Source of the DNA: Platynereis dumerilii
Taxonomy: Eukaryota; Annelida; Polychaeta; Phyllodocida; Nereididae
Direction of reading: 5' to 3'
Length of the DNA stretch: 64,000 nucleotides
Assembly (NCBI GenBank): GCA_026936325.1
Contig: JAPTHN010000001.1
Location: 100,145,859-100,209,858, forward strand
Position 1 is the first letter of the stretch; each line of letters starts with the position of its first letter. Under the pieces are notes generated by a model. The model was not told the origin of the DNA. It worked only from the letters and a program-made list of their open reading frames with translations, and searched no databases. Below are positions 24,301 through 33,774 of this stretch, one piece after another. Made by a program: the position numbers and the translations under genes.

Positions 24301-24317
24301 ATTACCAATACCAATAA
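3156..24317 (+). CDS. Monocarboxylate-transporter-like MFS protein (SLC16 family), six coding exons
   Basis: Joining 3156-3357, 17755-18066, 19285-19607, 20399-20627, 23252-23392 and 23809-24317 gives 1716 nt, 571 residues plus stop. Every junction is GT-AG and phases match (1,1,0,1,1). The hydrophobic pattern fits 12 helices of the major facilitator superfamily with both termini in the cytosol. SLC16-like marks are RGW before helix 1, SLAEQNWIGTL before helix 2, EYFDKDHK at 149-156 (the helix-5 YFxxRRxLA motif in altered form), WLSERFGWR after helix 5, a charged loop between helices 6 and 7, and LMGD at the end of helix 8. The tail from about residue 480 is Pro/Gln/Asn-rich. Family members move lactate, pyruvate, amino acids or hormones across membranes. 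Here the MCT1 D302xxxR306 pair in helix 8 reads E304xxxY308, so the carboxylate-binding arginine seems lost and the substrate cannot be named. Confidence 0.88.
3487..3637. repeat. Long hairpin element in gene 1 intron 1
   Basis: Two arms of about 55-60 bp are inverted around a loop of about 35 bp; each arm carries AGGAAATTTGATATGCAAAA at its outer part and CACTGAGAAAATGGCACT at the inner part. It sits 130 bp after the exon 1 donor and could fold in the pre-mRNA. Probably a MITE. Confidence 0.8.
4463..5442. mobile_element. TIR transposon with direct repeats of the word GTAACGGAGGGGAC
   Basis: Ends are GGGCCATTCTCAAATTTCGG and its near-complement CCGAAATTTGAGAATGACCC, about 25 bp, flanked by TTAT on both sides (4459-4462 and 5443-5446). 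Inside are six units of GTAACGGAGGGGAC or a close variant near 4510, 4532, 4684, 4700, 4856 and 5032, all in the same orientation. No transposase was recognised. Confidence 0.8.
5443..5662 (-). mobile_element. LINE 3'-end fragment
   Basis: A repeated TAAGAC run followed by TTCTTTATTGGTCATTC resembles the 3' end of a non-LTR retrotransposon read on the minus strand, with a short tandem repeat as tail. The part at 5555-5662 recurs in the same orientation at 11229-11325. Confidence 0.55.
5663..6366. other. Gene 1 intron 1, no recognised feature
   Basis: I see no repeat ends, splice-flanked coding exon or conserved motif here. A short open frame at 5663-5944 has no recognisable domain. Confidence 0.5.
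6367..8127 (-). mobile_element. 5'-truncated LINE (Jockey/CR1/L2-like), reverse transcriptase part intact
   Basis: A frame of 435 codons at 6817-8124 encodes most of a non-LTR reverse transcriptase. Motifs in order are SSAQYGFRKNMST, LDLSKAFDTLDH, the block [20 protein letters not shown], the catalytic FADDTN, and the C-terminal thumb-like region. The frame starts inside the RT domain, so the endonuclease and N-terminal RT part are missing while the retained part has no visible break. The 3' UTR on the minus strand ends in repeated ATCCT units (6367-6392) instead of poly-A. The insertion lies antisense in gene 1 intron 1. Confidence 0.9.
8128..8770. other. Gene 1 intron 1, no recognised feature
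   Basis: No repeat ends, coding exon or structured motif seen between the LINE and the next hairpin element. Confidence 0.45.
8771..9314. mobile_element. Hairpin-headed MITE, copy 1 (TATATCCC version)
   Basis: An imperfect palindrome at 8771-8912 starts GGTTATACCATGGGT and closes at a core reading GAGACCCGAAGGGTC. It is followed by TTATCCCATGTC, whose complement GACATGGGATAA lies at 9303-9314. The word CAGTATATCCCTG recurs in the arms and again near 9131-9230. A second copy of the same architecture is at 54215-55393, with a different word and matching changes in both arms. Confidence 0.8.
11080..11169. repeat. 45-bp tandem duplication
   Basis: Two near-identical units each begin CTGTCCTGGT and end ATCCACTAA, period 45 bp, with one visible difference (TTAAT versus AAAT). 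Confidence 0.9.
11229..11325 (-). repeat. LINE-tail fragment matching 5555-5662
   Basis: Shares ACAATTATTTTCGTATGACC and the following 70 bp, diverged, with the fragment near 5.6 kb in the same orientation. Confidence 0.6.
12311..12393. promoter_or_regulatory. Symmetric pair of homeodomain/bZIP-like motifs in intron 1
   Basis: TGACGTTACATAATC...TTAATTGG on the left faces CCAATTAG...TTATGTAATGAGTCA on the right, so TTACATAA and the TAATTG core are both inverted. TAATTG is a homeodomain core; TGACGT and TGAGTCA are CRE and AP-1 type sites. Regulatory use is inference. Confidence 0.3.
14038..15155. mobile_element. TIR transposon filled with the word GGTAATATCACGCAC
   Basis: The left end GGGTAAAAGTGGGTAATATC and right end GATATTACCCACATTTACCC are inverted. 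The word GGTAATATCACGCAC or GGTATTATCACGCACC occurs near 14047, 14065, 14441, 14466 and 14485. It is inverted near 14880-14930 and at the right end (15131). TA follows on the right; GA is found on the left, possibly a mutated TA. No transposase is visible. Confidence 0.8.
15156..17754. other. Gene 1 intron 1, distal part
   Basis: A G-rich then pyrimidine-rich stretch lies at 15640-16330. An A/T-rich run with TGGTTTTTGGG and AAAACCAAAC at 16900-17040 may be a worn relative of the TGGTTTTT element family seen at 39.1 kb. No exon was found. Confidence 0.4.
17755..18066 (+). CDS. Gene 1 exon 2 (residues 68-171, helices 2-4 and start of 5)
   Basis: A strong polypyrimidine acceptor (TTTCTTTCTCTTTGCAG) precedes NWIGTLSF. 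It holds helices 2 to 4 and the EYFDKDHK motif that leads into helix 5. The donor is ATAG|GTGAGA, phase 1. Confidence 0.92.
18067..19284. other. Gene 1 intron 2
   Basis: Contains a small palindrome CGGTGAATATCACCG at 18143-18157 and a minisatellite at 19000-19094. Otherwise no recognised feature. Confidence 0.5.
19000..19094. repeat. 26-bp minisatellite, about four units
   Basis: Unit resembles GCTTGAATTAGGAGGGATGG plus CTCAG; units differ by a few bases. Confidence 0.85.
19285..19607 (+). CDS. Gene 1 exon 3 (residues 172-279, helices 5-7)
   Basis: Acceptor ACTTTCAG; begins GSLLFNPF. After helix 6 comes an acidic and proline-rich cytosolic loop (EESEEPEAQP, EEHPPVP) typical of the MCT central loop, then helix 7 (LLWYLANLLSYLGFFMPF). 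Donor CTG|GTGAGT, phase 0. Confidence 0.92.
20033..20305 (+). mobile_element. tRNA-derived SINE, copy 1
   Basis: Pol III promoter-like boxes are visible: A box TGGCCTAATTGGTAAGTGC and B box GAGTTCAAATCTC. A body follows with CGGGAACTCAGTTTAGTCCG, GGGACATTAAATGGAGGCGG and TCTTCTCATCTCATCGTCAT. Two more copies are at 38281-38576 (minus) and 42019-42297 (plus). It lies in gene 1 intron 3. Confidence 0.88.
20399..20627 (+). CDS. Gene 1 exon 4 (residues 280-355, helices 8-9)
   Basis: Acceptor TGTTTACAG; begins AYYMQLHKIG. It holds helix 8 with E304 and Y308 where MCT1 has Asp and Arg, the LMGD end motif, and helix 9. Donor CATAG|GTCAGT, phase 1. Confidence 0.92.
20628..21841. other. Gene 1 intron 4, proximal part
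   Basis: AT-rich sequence without recognised repeat ends or exons. Confidence 0.4.
21842..22440 (-). mobile_element. 5'-truncated LINE, C-terminal ORF2 end
   Basis: The minus-strand frame at 22062-22394 encodes 110 residues like the extreme C-terminus of a non-LTR retrotransposon polymerase: a STRSASNLYLPFPR segment, then GPKLWNLLPDSMK and FKNNIKKFMF. A 3' UTR of about 200 bp follows and a T run at 21842-21858 is the poly-A tail in this orientation. It differs in sequence and tail type from the LINE at 6.4-8.1 kb. Confidence 0.8.
22441..23251. other. Gene 1 intron 4, distal part
   Basis: The stretch at 22865-22960 (ATCTCAAAAAATTCCCAACAG, TGTTCGTCTGACC) has diverged relatives near 57210-57280 and 61315-61370, so it is an old interspersed repeat. 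No exon besides exon 5. Confidence 0.4.
23252..23392 (+). CDS. Gene 1 exon 5 (residues 356-402, helices 10-11)
   Basis: Acceptor CTGCTTTCAG; begins AMGGCLGLTIVYTYA. It ends with GILIGPFFSG at helix 11. Donor CTCTG|GTAAGT, phase 1. VTRLPIDIAWAF fits the MCT helix 10-11 loop. Confidence 0.92.
23809..24317 (+). CDS. Gene 1 exon 6 (residues 403-571, helix 12 and C-tail)
   Basis: Acceptor CATAACAG. Helix 12 is YVVGVLYVFDAFIFAAIPLL, followed by a charged segment and a low-complexity Pro/Gln/Asn tail with several Tyr residues at the end (SGYYQYQ). Stop TAA is at 24315-24317. Confidence 0.9.
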
Positions 24318-24983
24318 TATATTAAATTATATATTAAATTATGTATGATATATTAATTATAAAGACATTAAGCAAGGTTATATATATTATATATTTACGC
24401 AGTATGATTAGTGATTCCGGTCAGCCAATTAGTGTAGCAACGATTGTGCCAAAAAATAGCCATAGTCCATAGAATATTTCATGTAGATATCAATTTATGC
24501 AAATACAAGAAGTAACAATTCAGTGAATGTCCAGAATTTTATTGATCTCAAAACTTATTATCGATGATTTTGAAATATTCCAGATCAAAATAACACCCCA
24601 TTCCCCATACACTACGCGTATGTCATATGTTTGTCGATGACTTGAATATAGTGCCAAAAATGTCAATGGGATATTCAGATTGTGATGTTACAGCTTGCAT
24701 AATCGTGATTTATTGTAAAATTAACCAGTCACAGTATTCAAACATTTGAAAAGAAAAATCTGATAAATGCAACATTTACTTTAATGTTTTTATTGGTGTG
24801 GTACATTATACATTGTTTATAAACAATGTGAAGACAAATTTTGCCACACTTGGCAAAATTAAACATTTTTGATCAATCAGTCTGAAGGAAGAAGAACGTC
24901 TGAGGCAAAGCCGAGTACGATAACTTTGCCGAGGACCGATTATGTTAACGAATACCCATACGATGATGAGTTGATTGACTGAG

Positions 24984-24989
24984 AATAAA
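24984..24989 (+). terminator. Candidate proximal polyadenylation signal, gene 1
   Basis: AATAAA followed by a GT/T-rich stretch (GTGTTATTAATTTGTTTATG). Confidence 0.4.
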
Positions 24990-25685
24990 GTGTTATTAAT
25001 TTGTTTATGTGCGCTATAATGCTATATATATTGTAAGAATACTGCAAGACTATCATGACATAGGGGGATAGAGGTTGTATATTAATGCTTCGGAATAGCT
25101 ATACCACATTGCAAGAGCAACTTTATGATAAATGTATTGCGCAAATGTGCCAAACGGTTAATTGCGGAGAGGTAGTCAATAATTAAATGTTGTAGTCGTT
25201 GATGAATTTAGGAAAATGTAGAATAGTGTGATATTGTTTGAGCTCAATTTCCTTGTTGGTTGGTGTGGCAATTGTTACGCATGGTGAGCATGACTGTTAC
25301 TTTTATTATTAGCTGCACTAAGCTTGTTAACTGTAAATTGGACTGAGACATTCTGATTCTATAGGTATAGGATGCATAGTTATTTGAGAGACAGTAGTTG
25401 GAACTCTTTTGCCAGTTTGTAGACTAGTCAGTGGTGTAGGGATTAAATGAGGTTATAATCAAATTACATGCACAGGAATAGAATACGACTCTTGTAAAAA
25501 GTACATATTCCAAGTGTTAGATGTATTGTTTTTGTTGCATTACAAATATTTGGTTAAGTGCAGCACCTAAGTGTTACTGTTATAAAATTCATATTTTTGT
25601 TGAGCATTGAAATATTGTACATTATTATAACATCCATGTAAAGCTGTGAAGAGAGGATTGGTTGTATGTTACTGTGAAGCTAAGC

Positions 25686-25691
25686 AATAAA
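25686..25691 (+). terminator. Candidate distal polyadenylation signal, gene 1
   Basis: AATAAA about 1.37 kb after the stop codon, with no transposon between. Further AATAAA hexamers lie near 25909 and 25970. Confidence 0.4.
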
Positions 25692-25710
25692 GATTGATAA
25701 GATCAAATAC

Positions 25711-26223
25711 TTGATATAATAATTCTGTTAAATTCAAACCAACTATACCTGACAAGGTTACATACAATTCTTGGTAAAGCAACATGTTTCAGGACTTTAC
25801 TTATTTGACATTTCATCCAACCTGCTTTCATTTTTTTTGTTTCTGAATCAAGACCTCGGACCTTTGCATGCATGAGAAGTGTGTTCATGATAATAATGTA
25901 TGAATAGAAATAAAGAACTCATCGTTGACTGTGAATTTGAATGTGTCGTTATTGTGTTAAATCAGTCAAAATAAAAATATATCTGGACAAAACCTCTCTG
26001 GAAAAAGGTCACAGAACAACACACTTATGACCCTGTGTTAAAAGATTATACAAACAGAAGTAGAATGTATAGAACTCCGATTGTGGGCCTGCCAGAGCTT
26101 AGTCATGCTGCAAAAGCAAAAAAAATGTCATTCCTAAAATTCCAGAGTAAAGCAGTTTGAAAAATGACTTCTCTCATACAGTAAAATGGAGTCACCTTAT
26201 TAATAAATGATTGAGCGCGATGG
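25711..26223. other. Intergenic, no recognised feature
   Basis: AT-rich DNA after gene 1; nothing recognised. Confidence 0.4.
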
Positions 26224-26332
26224 TTGCACAAGTTGTTTTAGCTAACATAGCTTGTTGTTTTCAGCTAAGATAACAAACAGATTATCTTAGCTGAAAACAA
26301 CAAGGTATATTAGCTTAAACAATTTGTGCAAA
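26224..26332. repeat. Hairpin, arms about 50 bp
   Basis: The left arm starts TTGCACAAGTTGTTTTAGC and the right arm ends AGCTTAAACAATTTGTGCAA. The inner 25 bp pair almost perfectly (GTTTTCAGCTAAGATAA) around an eight-base loop. Likely MITE core. Confidence 0.8.
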
Positions 26333-27022
26333 CACCTCACTCCAGACTCCATAAGTAACTCAAGTATTTTTCAACCGATGAAACGCGGTGTCAGACGGAC
26401 CTCTGAAATCGGATTGTTTGGATTGTCCAAAAAAGTTACTGCAGATTCATTTAGTATGAGTTTCTCTGACTGGTTTTCTAAGTATCTACGTAGTATAATT
26501 CAGCTTGCCTGATTGGCTGGTAAGCAATGAAACGTCTCTAAGTTGAACCTATGAAGGTGTGAAAACTTAGCATTCTGCTTCAGTGAGCAGCTGAGTTTCA
26601 AAAATTGATAAGATTAGCAGGTGAGATCAGACAATTAAAATCAGCATTAGACACGTCACCTGGCCTTGAAATACGTTTCATGCTATTCAAATCAGATTTA
26701 TACTGTGTAATCCAGTGCCTCCACCAATCACATGAAGAATATTTGCTACGTTTCCCTGTCCTATAACAGAAACTCATACTTCTTAAAATTGCAGTAACTG
26801 ATTGGTCACATAATTTTTCATAAACATTGGTAAATTTTCTATCATTTTAAGTGATTGATGACGCTACTTTTTAATTTGTAGGTGACAATGCCACAGATTC
26901 GCTGAGCTAAAATTAACTGCTCTTTTTTTAAACAATGTTTTCTGTGTAAATTTGTGATAAACAACAGCACCGTCGGTGGGCCTAAATTAATTAATTAACA
27001 ATGAAATAGCTGAGGTGTAATG
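26333..27022. other. Intergenic, no recognised feature
   Basis: No repeat ends, exons or motifs identified. Confidence 0.4.
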
Positions 27023-27480
27023 GTAAGTAAGTAAGTAAGTATTTATTGACCATATTCAAAACATGTGTACAATAATATTTACAGTTCCATTACAATTATG
27101 CTATATACACATGGCAGGCTGACGCCAGTGCAGATGTATGTGCCTTTATCAATTTCACAAATTGACACATCATAGTAAGTAAAAGTACACAGTGAAGCAT
27201 TATCCATTTGGTAAGAAGTCAATTATAATATTATATGTCAACAAAATACATTCAAGCAAGTGCATTGCTTTAGTTACATATATATATATATACCACAGAA
27301 TATAATTATATACATCTCCAAGCTAATGGAGCTGCCCAGGGTGACCTCACATTGCAGAGCTGCCAAATCACGTTTACCACCCCTTAGGATGGATGGGGAA
27401 ATCTGACAAGACAGCCCAGCGAGGCCCCCTGCAGGTTACACAAACTGCTAATGTGTCAAATCTGTAAATGACTTTACGGA
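27023..27480 (-). mobile_element. LINE 3'-end fragment with (TTAC)n tail
   Basis: GTAAGTAAGTAAGTATTTATTGACC is built like the other minus-strand LINE ends in this window: a short tandem repeat, then TTTATTG(A/G)(C/T)CAT. Upstream coding identity is not clear. Confidence 0.45.
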
Positions 27481-29242
27481 ATTGCCCAAGAATAGATCAT
27501 TCCAGATGGTACTGGTGCATATCCAGTGTCGTGAGTTGGTAAAATTTCAGTTTTTTACCAATATGCACATAAATGTATGTTAGGTCATATCTCATCCCCT
27601 TGATGGCATTTTTGACAGTATTATGGATCATATGAAAGGCAAGATATCTTCTTTCACGTGAATAGCAGTAATTCGATCCATTGGTCACTGGTCTCTGAAA
27701 TAATGAGTGATACATGGTTGCAGTCAGGGAAATCTTTGGTGTCCTGTCTGGACACTGCATGTAAAATTTTTGCATACAACTTTAAGATACAGGAAAAGAG
27801 ATGCACTTAGGATTACACTTGCAATGCATTACTGTTCCCTGATTCGTTGGGCATCTCATGAATTCAGAAAAAAGGCAATTGGATGTTTCTACATTTTTTT
27901 GATACACCTTTTGTGATCTTTAGTTGGTGTGTCCCAAGTGTAATCCTTAGTTGGTGTGTCCAAAGTGAAGCTCAAAAGTGCAATGTGATTTTTGATGCAA
28001 CAGATAAACCATTGATCAAAACATTTTTTGAACATTTGATATACCAATGCTTTGCTCGTGACCTTGTCTGTAAATTACATAAGGAAACTATCTTTTAAAT
28101 TGGCTGAATCTATTGTGCTACAAGCTGTGAGGGCTTAAAAGTAAGACGGACAACAGCGTGACACTCTCATATTCCGCAAAAATTTTGTGGGACCTCTCTT
28201 GTTCGGGTACTTCCCGGTGAAGGCTTGTTGCTGGAATTCTTGCATTCTTGGTATTATTGTCATGCTCATAAGCCTGGCTTTGTTTTAGTGTATATAATAG
28301 GACAGAAAGTCCAATCCATCATGGCATGATAGCACCATATTTGAGACTGACAAAAATGTGACGTTCTCAAATTTTGTAATATTTATGATGACCTTTCTTC
28401 TTTACACACTTCTTGATGAAGGCTATGTGATTAAGACTCCTGGCTGGGATTTTCATCTGTTTGATATTGCGTTGTTGCACTTGAGCTGAGAGCTTTCCAT
28501 TGGTAAATATACAATATGGTTTTTAGTCAAACCTATCATGGTATAATGACCCTGTGTTTATGGGTGACAGAAAGTGCAACACTTGCTTTCTGCAATAACT
28601 GATTTTGAAACATGTATTCCACAGTTGAGAAATTTACCAAACTTGTGATAATTATGTTACCTGATAAAATTGCATCTGTCATACGCTGTAGGACCATTAT
28701 ACTTTCCCTTTTATGATTTGATACCATCTGAAGGCTTTAAGACTTTTACAAGCTAAATGACCAAATTGAATGTTTCAGTTGTTACTCAACTTTACTGTGA
28801 ATCGAACTGTGAACTTCCTAACACACAAACAGTACACTCAAATTGATAACAATCATTGAATCATAAGAGAATACAGAAACATGGGCTTCTTCACAAATAA
28901 CTGAGCAAGATTTTCAGAACCTGACCACTGAACACACTAGAGGGCACCAGTTGGTTGTCGTCTGATTAAGGCACCACCTGGTGTTGCAAAACCAAGTATC
29001 AACACATCCCAGTTCTGAAAACAGTTCTTATACCACTGTTTGCTTTTTCTGGCCAATCAGAAAGCACGATTTTGCTCTGATATAATGCATATCACAGCTC
29101 ATACACCTGACCATGATATTGCATGCTTGGCTGACTACAAGTTGACAAAATTGAAGGAAACACTGAAACAAAACTGACCAACAAAGGATTAAAACTTAAC
29201 AACAAACACACTAAACAAGGAGGATGATTGTATCGAGTGAAA
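27481..29242. other. Intergenic, weak old repeats
   Basis: A short inverted pair (GGATTACACTTG / CAAGTGTAATCC) lies at 27811-27953. Around 28200-28740, motifs such as TGAAGGCT and CATGG(C/T)AT(A/G)AT recur at about 200-bp spacing, suggesting a decayed tandem array. No gene seen. Confidence 0.35.
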
Positions 29243-30040
29243 CTGTAGTCTGTCTGCCACAGGGGGTGACCTCAAAGTTTCTGATAAACTTTTTTTCTCT
29301 GCTGATTATTGTTCTATAGGGTCTAGGCTAACTTTCCAGGGTGGGTGTGAAACTCTCACCCTTGAGCATTTTGAGAAATCCAAGATGGCTGCCAAAATGG
29401 CCGCCAGAATCAGAAAAATCTCTAATATGCTTGCAATAAGTTGTACAGAGACATATAAAACATGTAAAAAGGGGTTTTTGAGGTTGCTGAATTCAAATAT
29501 GCACTTCAGAAATTCCTAACTTATGCCTATGTGTGAATAAATCCAAGATGGCTGCCAAAATGGCTGCGAGAGTCAGAAAAACCTCTAATATGTGTGCGGT
29601 ATGCAGTATAGAGATATATGAACCATCTAAATAGGGGTTTTCCAGGGTGCCGATTTCAACTAAGCATACCACAGACCTCTAAATGTAGGCCATGTCTGAA
29701 AAAATCCAAGATGGCTGCCAAAATGGATGCCAAATTGAGTAAAATGTCAATTATGCTTCCAATGAACAACACAGAACCTTGCAAAACATTTAAATGTGAG
29801 TTGTAGAAGTTGCTGGAGTCAAATATGTGCATATTAGCAAACCCCTGCCTTTATTTATGTGAGCCAAAAATCCAAGATGGCAGCCAAAATGGCCACCAAA
29901 CCTAAAAAAATATCATTATGAATACAACTGAGGCATAAAACACTTAACATGAGAGGTTATTCAGCTTTCTGGTTTCCAATATATATGATAGAAACATTTA
30001 ATGTTGGTCATGTTGGTATAACTATTTTGAAAGGATTAGG
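29243..30040 (+). repeat. Left arm of a 3.7 kb inverted repeat
   Basis: Matches 32130-32935 in reverse complement, strongest over 29277-29930 and weaker up to about 30040. Four tandem units of 163-166 bp inside it each contain CCAAGATGGCTGCCAAAATGG or a close form, at 29381, 29544, 29707 and 29873. Short open frames across it arise from this unit and are not genes. Confidence 0.88.
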
Positions 30041-32129
30041 AACTTTGATCGCTGTAAAATAGCCATAGGATTTTGAGAATTTCTGCCAAGACTGCAAGAA
30101 ATGTTCTATACAATAATATCGCCTTTGTCACGAATTGATTTCTATGAGGCCCTCACATACAGGCCATGTGTATATTAGGTATGTCTGTTCAATAAATTGT
30201 CATACTTTACTTATTTTAGATTATTAAATATCTGATGGCTTATATTTGGAGAATCATGGCCCCAGCCGATTTGCTATTAGAGTTTATAAAGATTATAGTC
30301 TTCTCTTTCAGAAAAATCTGGTGATGGTGTTGGGATGTGCATGCAGAGGCATACATTTTTATATTTGTAGAGCTTCACTAACTGCATGTAAAAAATGTTT
30401 TATTGCAAGGGCTTACCAAATCAAAGGAATATGACATGAAACAGATCCATGCTAATATGCAAATGGCTAAACTTTAAACCATGTTTTCTCTCCTCAATCC
30501 TTAGATGCAGATGCAATGATAAACATGCACAATCTACCAAGTAGAATTGAATTCTTTTAAGGCCTAAATATGGTTTTAAATTGCTGTTGACCCTGCAACC
30601 ATTAGCACAAGAAAATAGAAACTTCACAATTTTCTTCTAAAACTGATGTGTATCCATGTACAACTCAGGATCACATTAGCAAAATATGGTCAGAAATATA
30701 ACTTTGATGATGAACCACCAAGAGAACTCAACTGATCCATTTGCTTTCAGACAAAAATTATTTAATTGCGGGGATATATTGTATTTTTAAGCTTGAAAAT
30801 GATTCAAAGAACCCCCATGAAGGAGACCTGCCTTTTTTTTGTCAATCAGCACTTTAATAATACTGACAAATCGATCATTCAGACAATTTTCTTCTGGATG
30901 TGTGTCTTATGGGCCAACCAGCTAAATGTAAAGATTGAAGGGGGGCCCTGTGTGTCTGCATGCTTCCGAAACACTCTACCACCTAGACTCTACATGTACA
31001 AGCTCATGGTATGAAGAAACATCATAACTGATATGACTGATGCTGGATTAGAGGATGTTATGTGGGGCTGCATGATATTTACTGTAGTTGTAGCACATGC
31101 AAGGTCATTGAAACATCATTGTGGTTGTCATTTAGATTTTAGAAGCTGAGTCTGTCATAAAGGTTCTTTGAATCCTTCCAAAGATCACAAATACCCCAAC
31201 AATAGAGACCCTCTTGTCAGAATTCAAATGGATCATTGAGCACCCAGAGATTTCTTTCACAAAAATGAAGACAATGTTTAGATTACCTAATCTTTGTTCC
31301 ATGTATGAAAATACAAGTAGGCTATGACACTGGAATTTTTACACTCCATGTACAGCATATTTCAAAATATAGACCATTCAGCAGCAGACCAAGAGCGGTT
31401 CAGGGTGTTTGAACTCACCTTGGACCTGTAGATTTTCATGTAAAAAAATTAAATTGTGATAATTTAAAATACATTTCCATTGGTAAACCCCTGCCTCCCC
31501 CACCCCCTCAGATATTTTCTGGATCCATGATATTTAATTACTTGAAATCAAAATAAAAGACATTTGAGGGAACTTATCTTAATTTAACAGGCATACTTAA
31601 CACAAATAATTATGGCATATGTGTGAGGGTCTCAACAAATCAGTTTGTGACAATGTCTATGTCATTGAATTGGGCAATAAAGTCTTCTCACCAATTCTTA
31701 AAAATAACATAAAAGCACTTCAAGAGATGCTTGTAGATAGACTGCCCATGATAGTATCTACCCCTTTGCCTGTCACCTGCACAAGGTATAGATCTGGCAT
31801 GTGAGACCTGCACAAGGGTATTTGTCACTAAGACCTGCTGGAGGGTATCTGGCCTGTGACCTACTTTTGGTGATTGACCTCTGACCTGCAGAAACTCAGC
31901 CTTTTTGTTTTCTTTATTAATTTCTTCATCTCAGAAAGACACCAAAAGTTTATCAACGCAAGATAAAATTCTATTGAGACTGTACGCAAAGTTTTAATGA
32001 CAGAGATGAAACAGCATGACCAAGGCAGTTATAAGTTTCAGAGCCTTCCTCCCACAATAGAGATGCCGCTTGCAAGCAAGCAAGCATCTCTAAAAACTAG
32101 TGCCCATTTTACTTTCACAACAAGGGCCA
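30041..32129. other. Spacer between the arms of the 3.7 kb inverted repeat
   Basis: No transposase domain or exon recognised in about 2.1 kb. It may be the interior of a foldback element or host DNA between two opposite insertions. Confidence 0.4.
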
Positions 32130-32935
32130 GCTTCTAAAGAGTTATTTCATTATGACCAACATTTTAAAAGAGTTTCTTGCACTGATATTTGCAATTGGCA
32201 ATTTGGATAACCGTAAATACTAGACTTCTGCGTGATGTAGTGATACTCATATTCATATTTTTCAAGGTTTGGTGGCATTTTGGTTGCCATCTTGGATTAT
32301 TGGCTCATATAAATAAAGGCAAAGGTTGATAGTGTGCAAATATTTGACTCCAACAACCTCTACAACACATAATCTGATGTTTCGCACGCTTCTGAGCTGT
32401 TCATTGAAAGCGTAATTGACATTTTACTAATTTCGACTTCCATTTTTGCAGCCATCTTGGATTTTTTTCAGACATAGCCTACATTTAGAGGTCTGTGGTA
32501 TGCTTAGTTGAAATCAGCACCCTGAAAAACCCCTATTTAGATGGTTCATATGTCTCTATATTGCTCGCCGCACAAATATTAGAGGTTTTCTGACTCTCGC
32601 AGCCATTTTGGCAGCCATCTTGGATTTATTCACACATAGGCATGAGTTAGGAATTTCTGATGTGCATATTTGAATTCAGCAACCTCAAAAACCCCTTTTT
32701 ACATGTTTTATATGCCTCTGTATAACTTATTGCAAGCATATTAGAGGTTTTTCTGATTCTGGCGGCCATTTTGGCAGCCATCTTGGATTTCTCAAAATGC
32801 TCAAGGGTGAGAGTTTCACACCCACCCTGGAAAGTAAGCCTAGACCCTATAGAACAATAATCAGCAGAGAAAAAAAGTTTATCAGAAACTTTTAGGTTAG
32901 GTTGAATATCATGGTTTGGCAGACAGAATACTGGT
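32130..32935 (-). repeat. Right arm of the 3.7 kb inverted repeat
   Basis: Inverted match of 29243-30040, with four CCATCTTGG-containing units near 32287, 32451, 32614 and 32778. It shares the outer motif TCTGTCTGCCA with the left arm. Confidence 0.88.
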
Positions 32936-33270
32936 CTCAATAAAAAGGCTGTATTCACTCTTTTTTATACCACTATCTGAAATAATGATCAAATTTCAGG
33001 TCACTTGATAAAATAGTTAATTTTGGATAGGCAAGCTGCAAAAAAAATAGCAGAGTAGCAGACCAACAATTTTGGCCCTATTTGGCAAGCTCAAAGAATT
33101 ATTTTTTCTTCTTAATTCGGGGGCTGCCGCCCCCGAACCCCTGCTTCTCCTTATTTCCACCTTGTCTTCTCTTATTTTTTCAAACGTATTTTGTAAGTTT
33201 AAAATAAAGTTTTGCTCAGCGACTGTAATAATCAGCCTCACCAAAGAGACCTTGGCTGAGGCAGCTGCAC

Positions 33271-33444
33271 TATCGACCTACCTATCCATCTATCAATTTA
33301 TCTGTCTATCTATCTATCTATACAATTAATCTATGAAATTAATGAATTGTGTTATCTCTGTCTATCTATCTATCTGTCTATCTATCTATATATCTATCTA
33401 TCTATCGATCTTTCTGTCTATCTTTCCATCTATCTTTCTATCTA
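33271..33444. repeat. Impure TATC microsatellite
   Basis: Interrupted CTAT/TCTG/TTTC tetranucleotide run with a unique gap at 33322-33356. Confidence 0.9.
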
Positions 33445-33644
33445 CAAAATAAATGTATCGCATTATTTCCTGAGAACAAAGAATTCTGACCTGTTGCCTT
33501 CAGGGCTGCCAACCTTCAAATGAACTGAGGGACATGAATGTGGAACAAATACCATAAAATGTTTTCAAACAAGAGGGATTGAAGGCAAACAAAGAGATTT
33601 AAATTAATTTGTTTTGTACTTAGTGGTTTAAGTTAGATAACACC

Positions 33645-33725
33645 CTTGTTTGTGACGATATGCAATAATCCTCGGGCTAAAGCCCTCGGATATATTGCAT
33701 ATCGTCACAAACGAGGGCGTTATCT
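33645..33725. repeat. Hairpin with CTCGGGCTAAAGCCCTCGG core
   Basis: Arms of about 38 bp starting AGATAAC pair with few mismatches; TGACGATATGCAATA faces its complement. The core resembles that of the hairpins at 52.7 and 57.0 kb. Confidence 0.85.
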
Positions 33726-33774
33726 ATTACTTATCACATTTATCATCAATCCAATAACTCAATTTGTCTTCCTT

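Larger units (their letters stand above)
24318..25710 (+). other. Gene 1 3' UTR
   Basis: Follows the stop codon. AATAAA occurs at 24984-24989 and 25686-25691, allowing UTRs of about 0.7 or 1.4 kb. The extent is inferred from these signals only. Confidence 0.55.

Noticed and set aside
24049-24348. 99-codon open frame in another frame of the last exon of gene 1
   Set aside because: A shadow of the Pro/Gln-rich tail; the MCT frame has correct splice phase and conserved helices.
29618-29806. Open frame with KSKMAAKM, echoed on the other strand at 32647-32958
   Set aside because: Arises from the 163-bp non-coding unit with YY1-like motifs; stops vary between units.
33645-33725. Bacterial-type terminator hairpin
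   Set aside because: Eukaryotic context; the hairpin is a dispersed repeat with relatives in introns.
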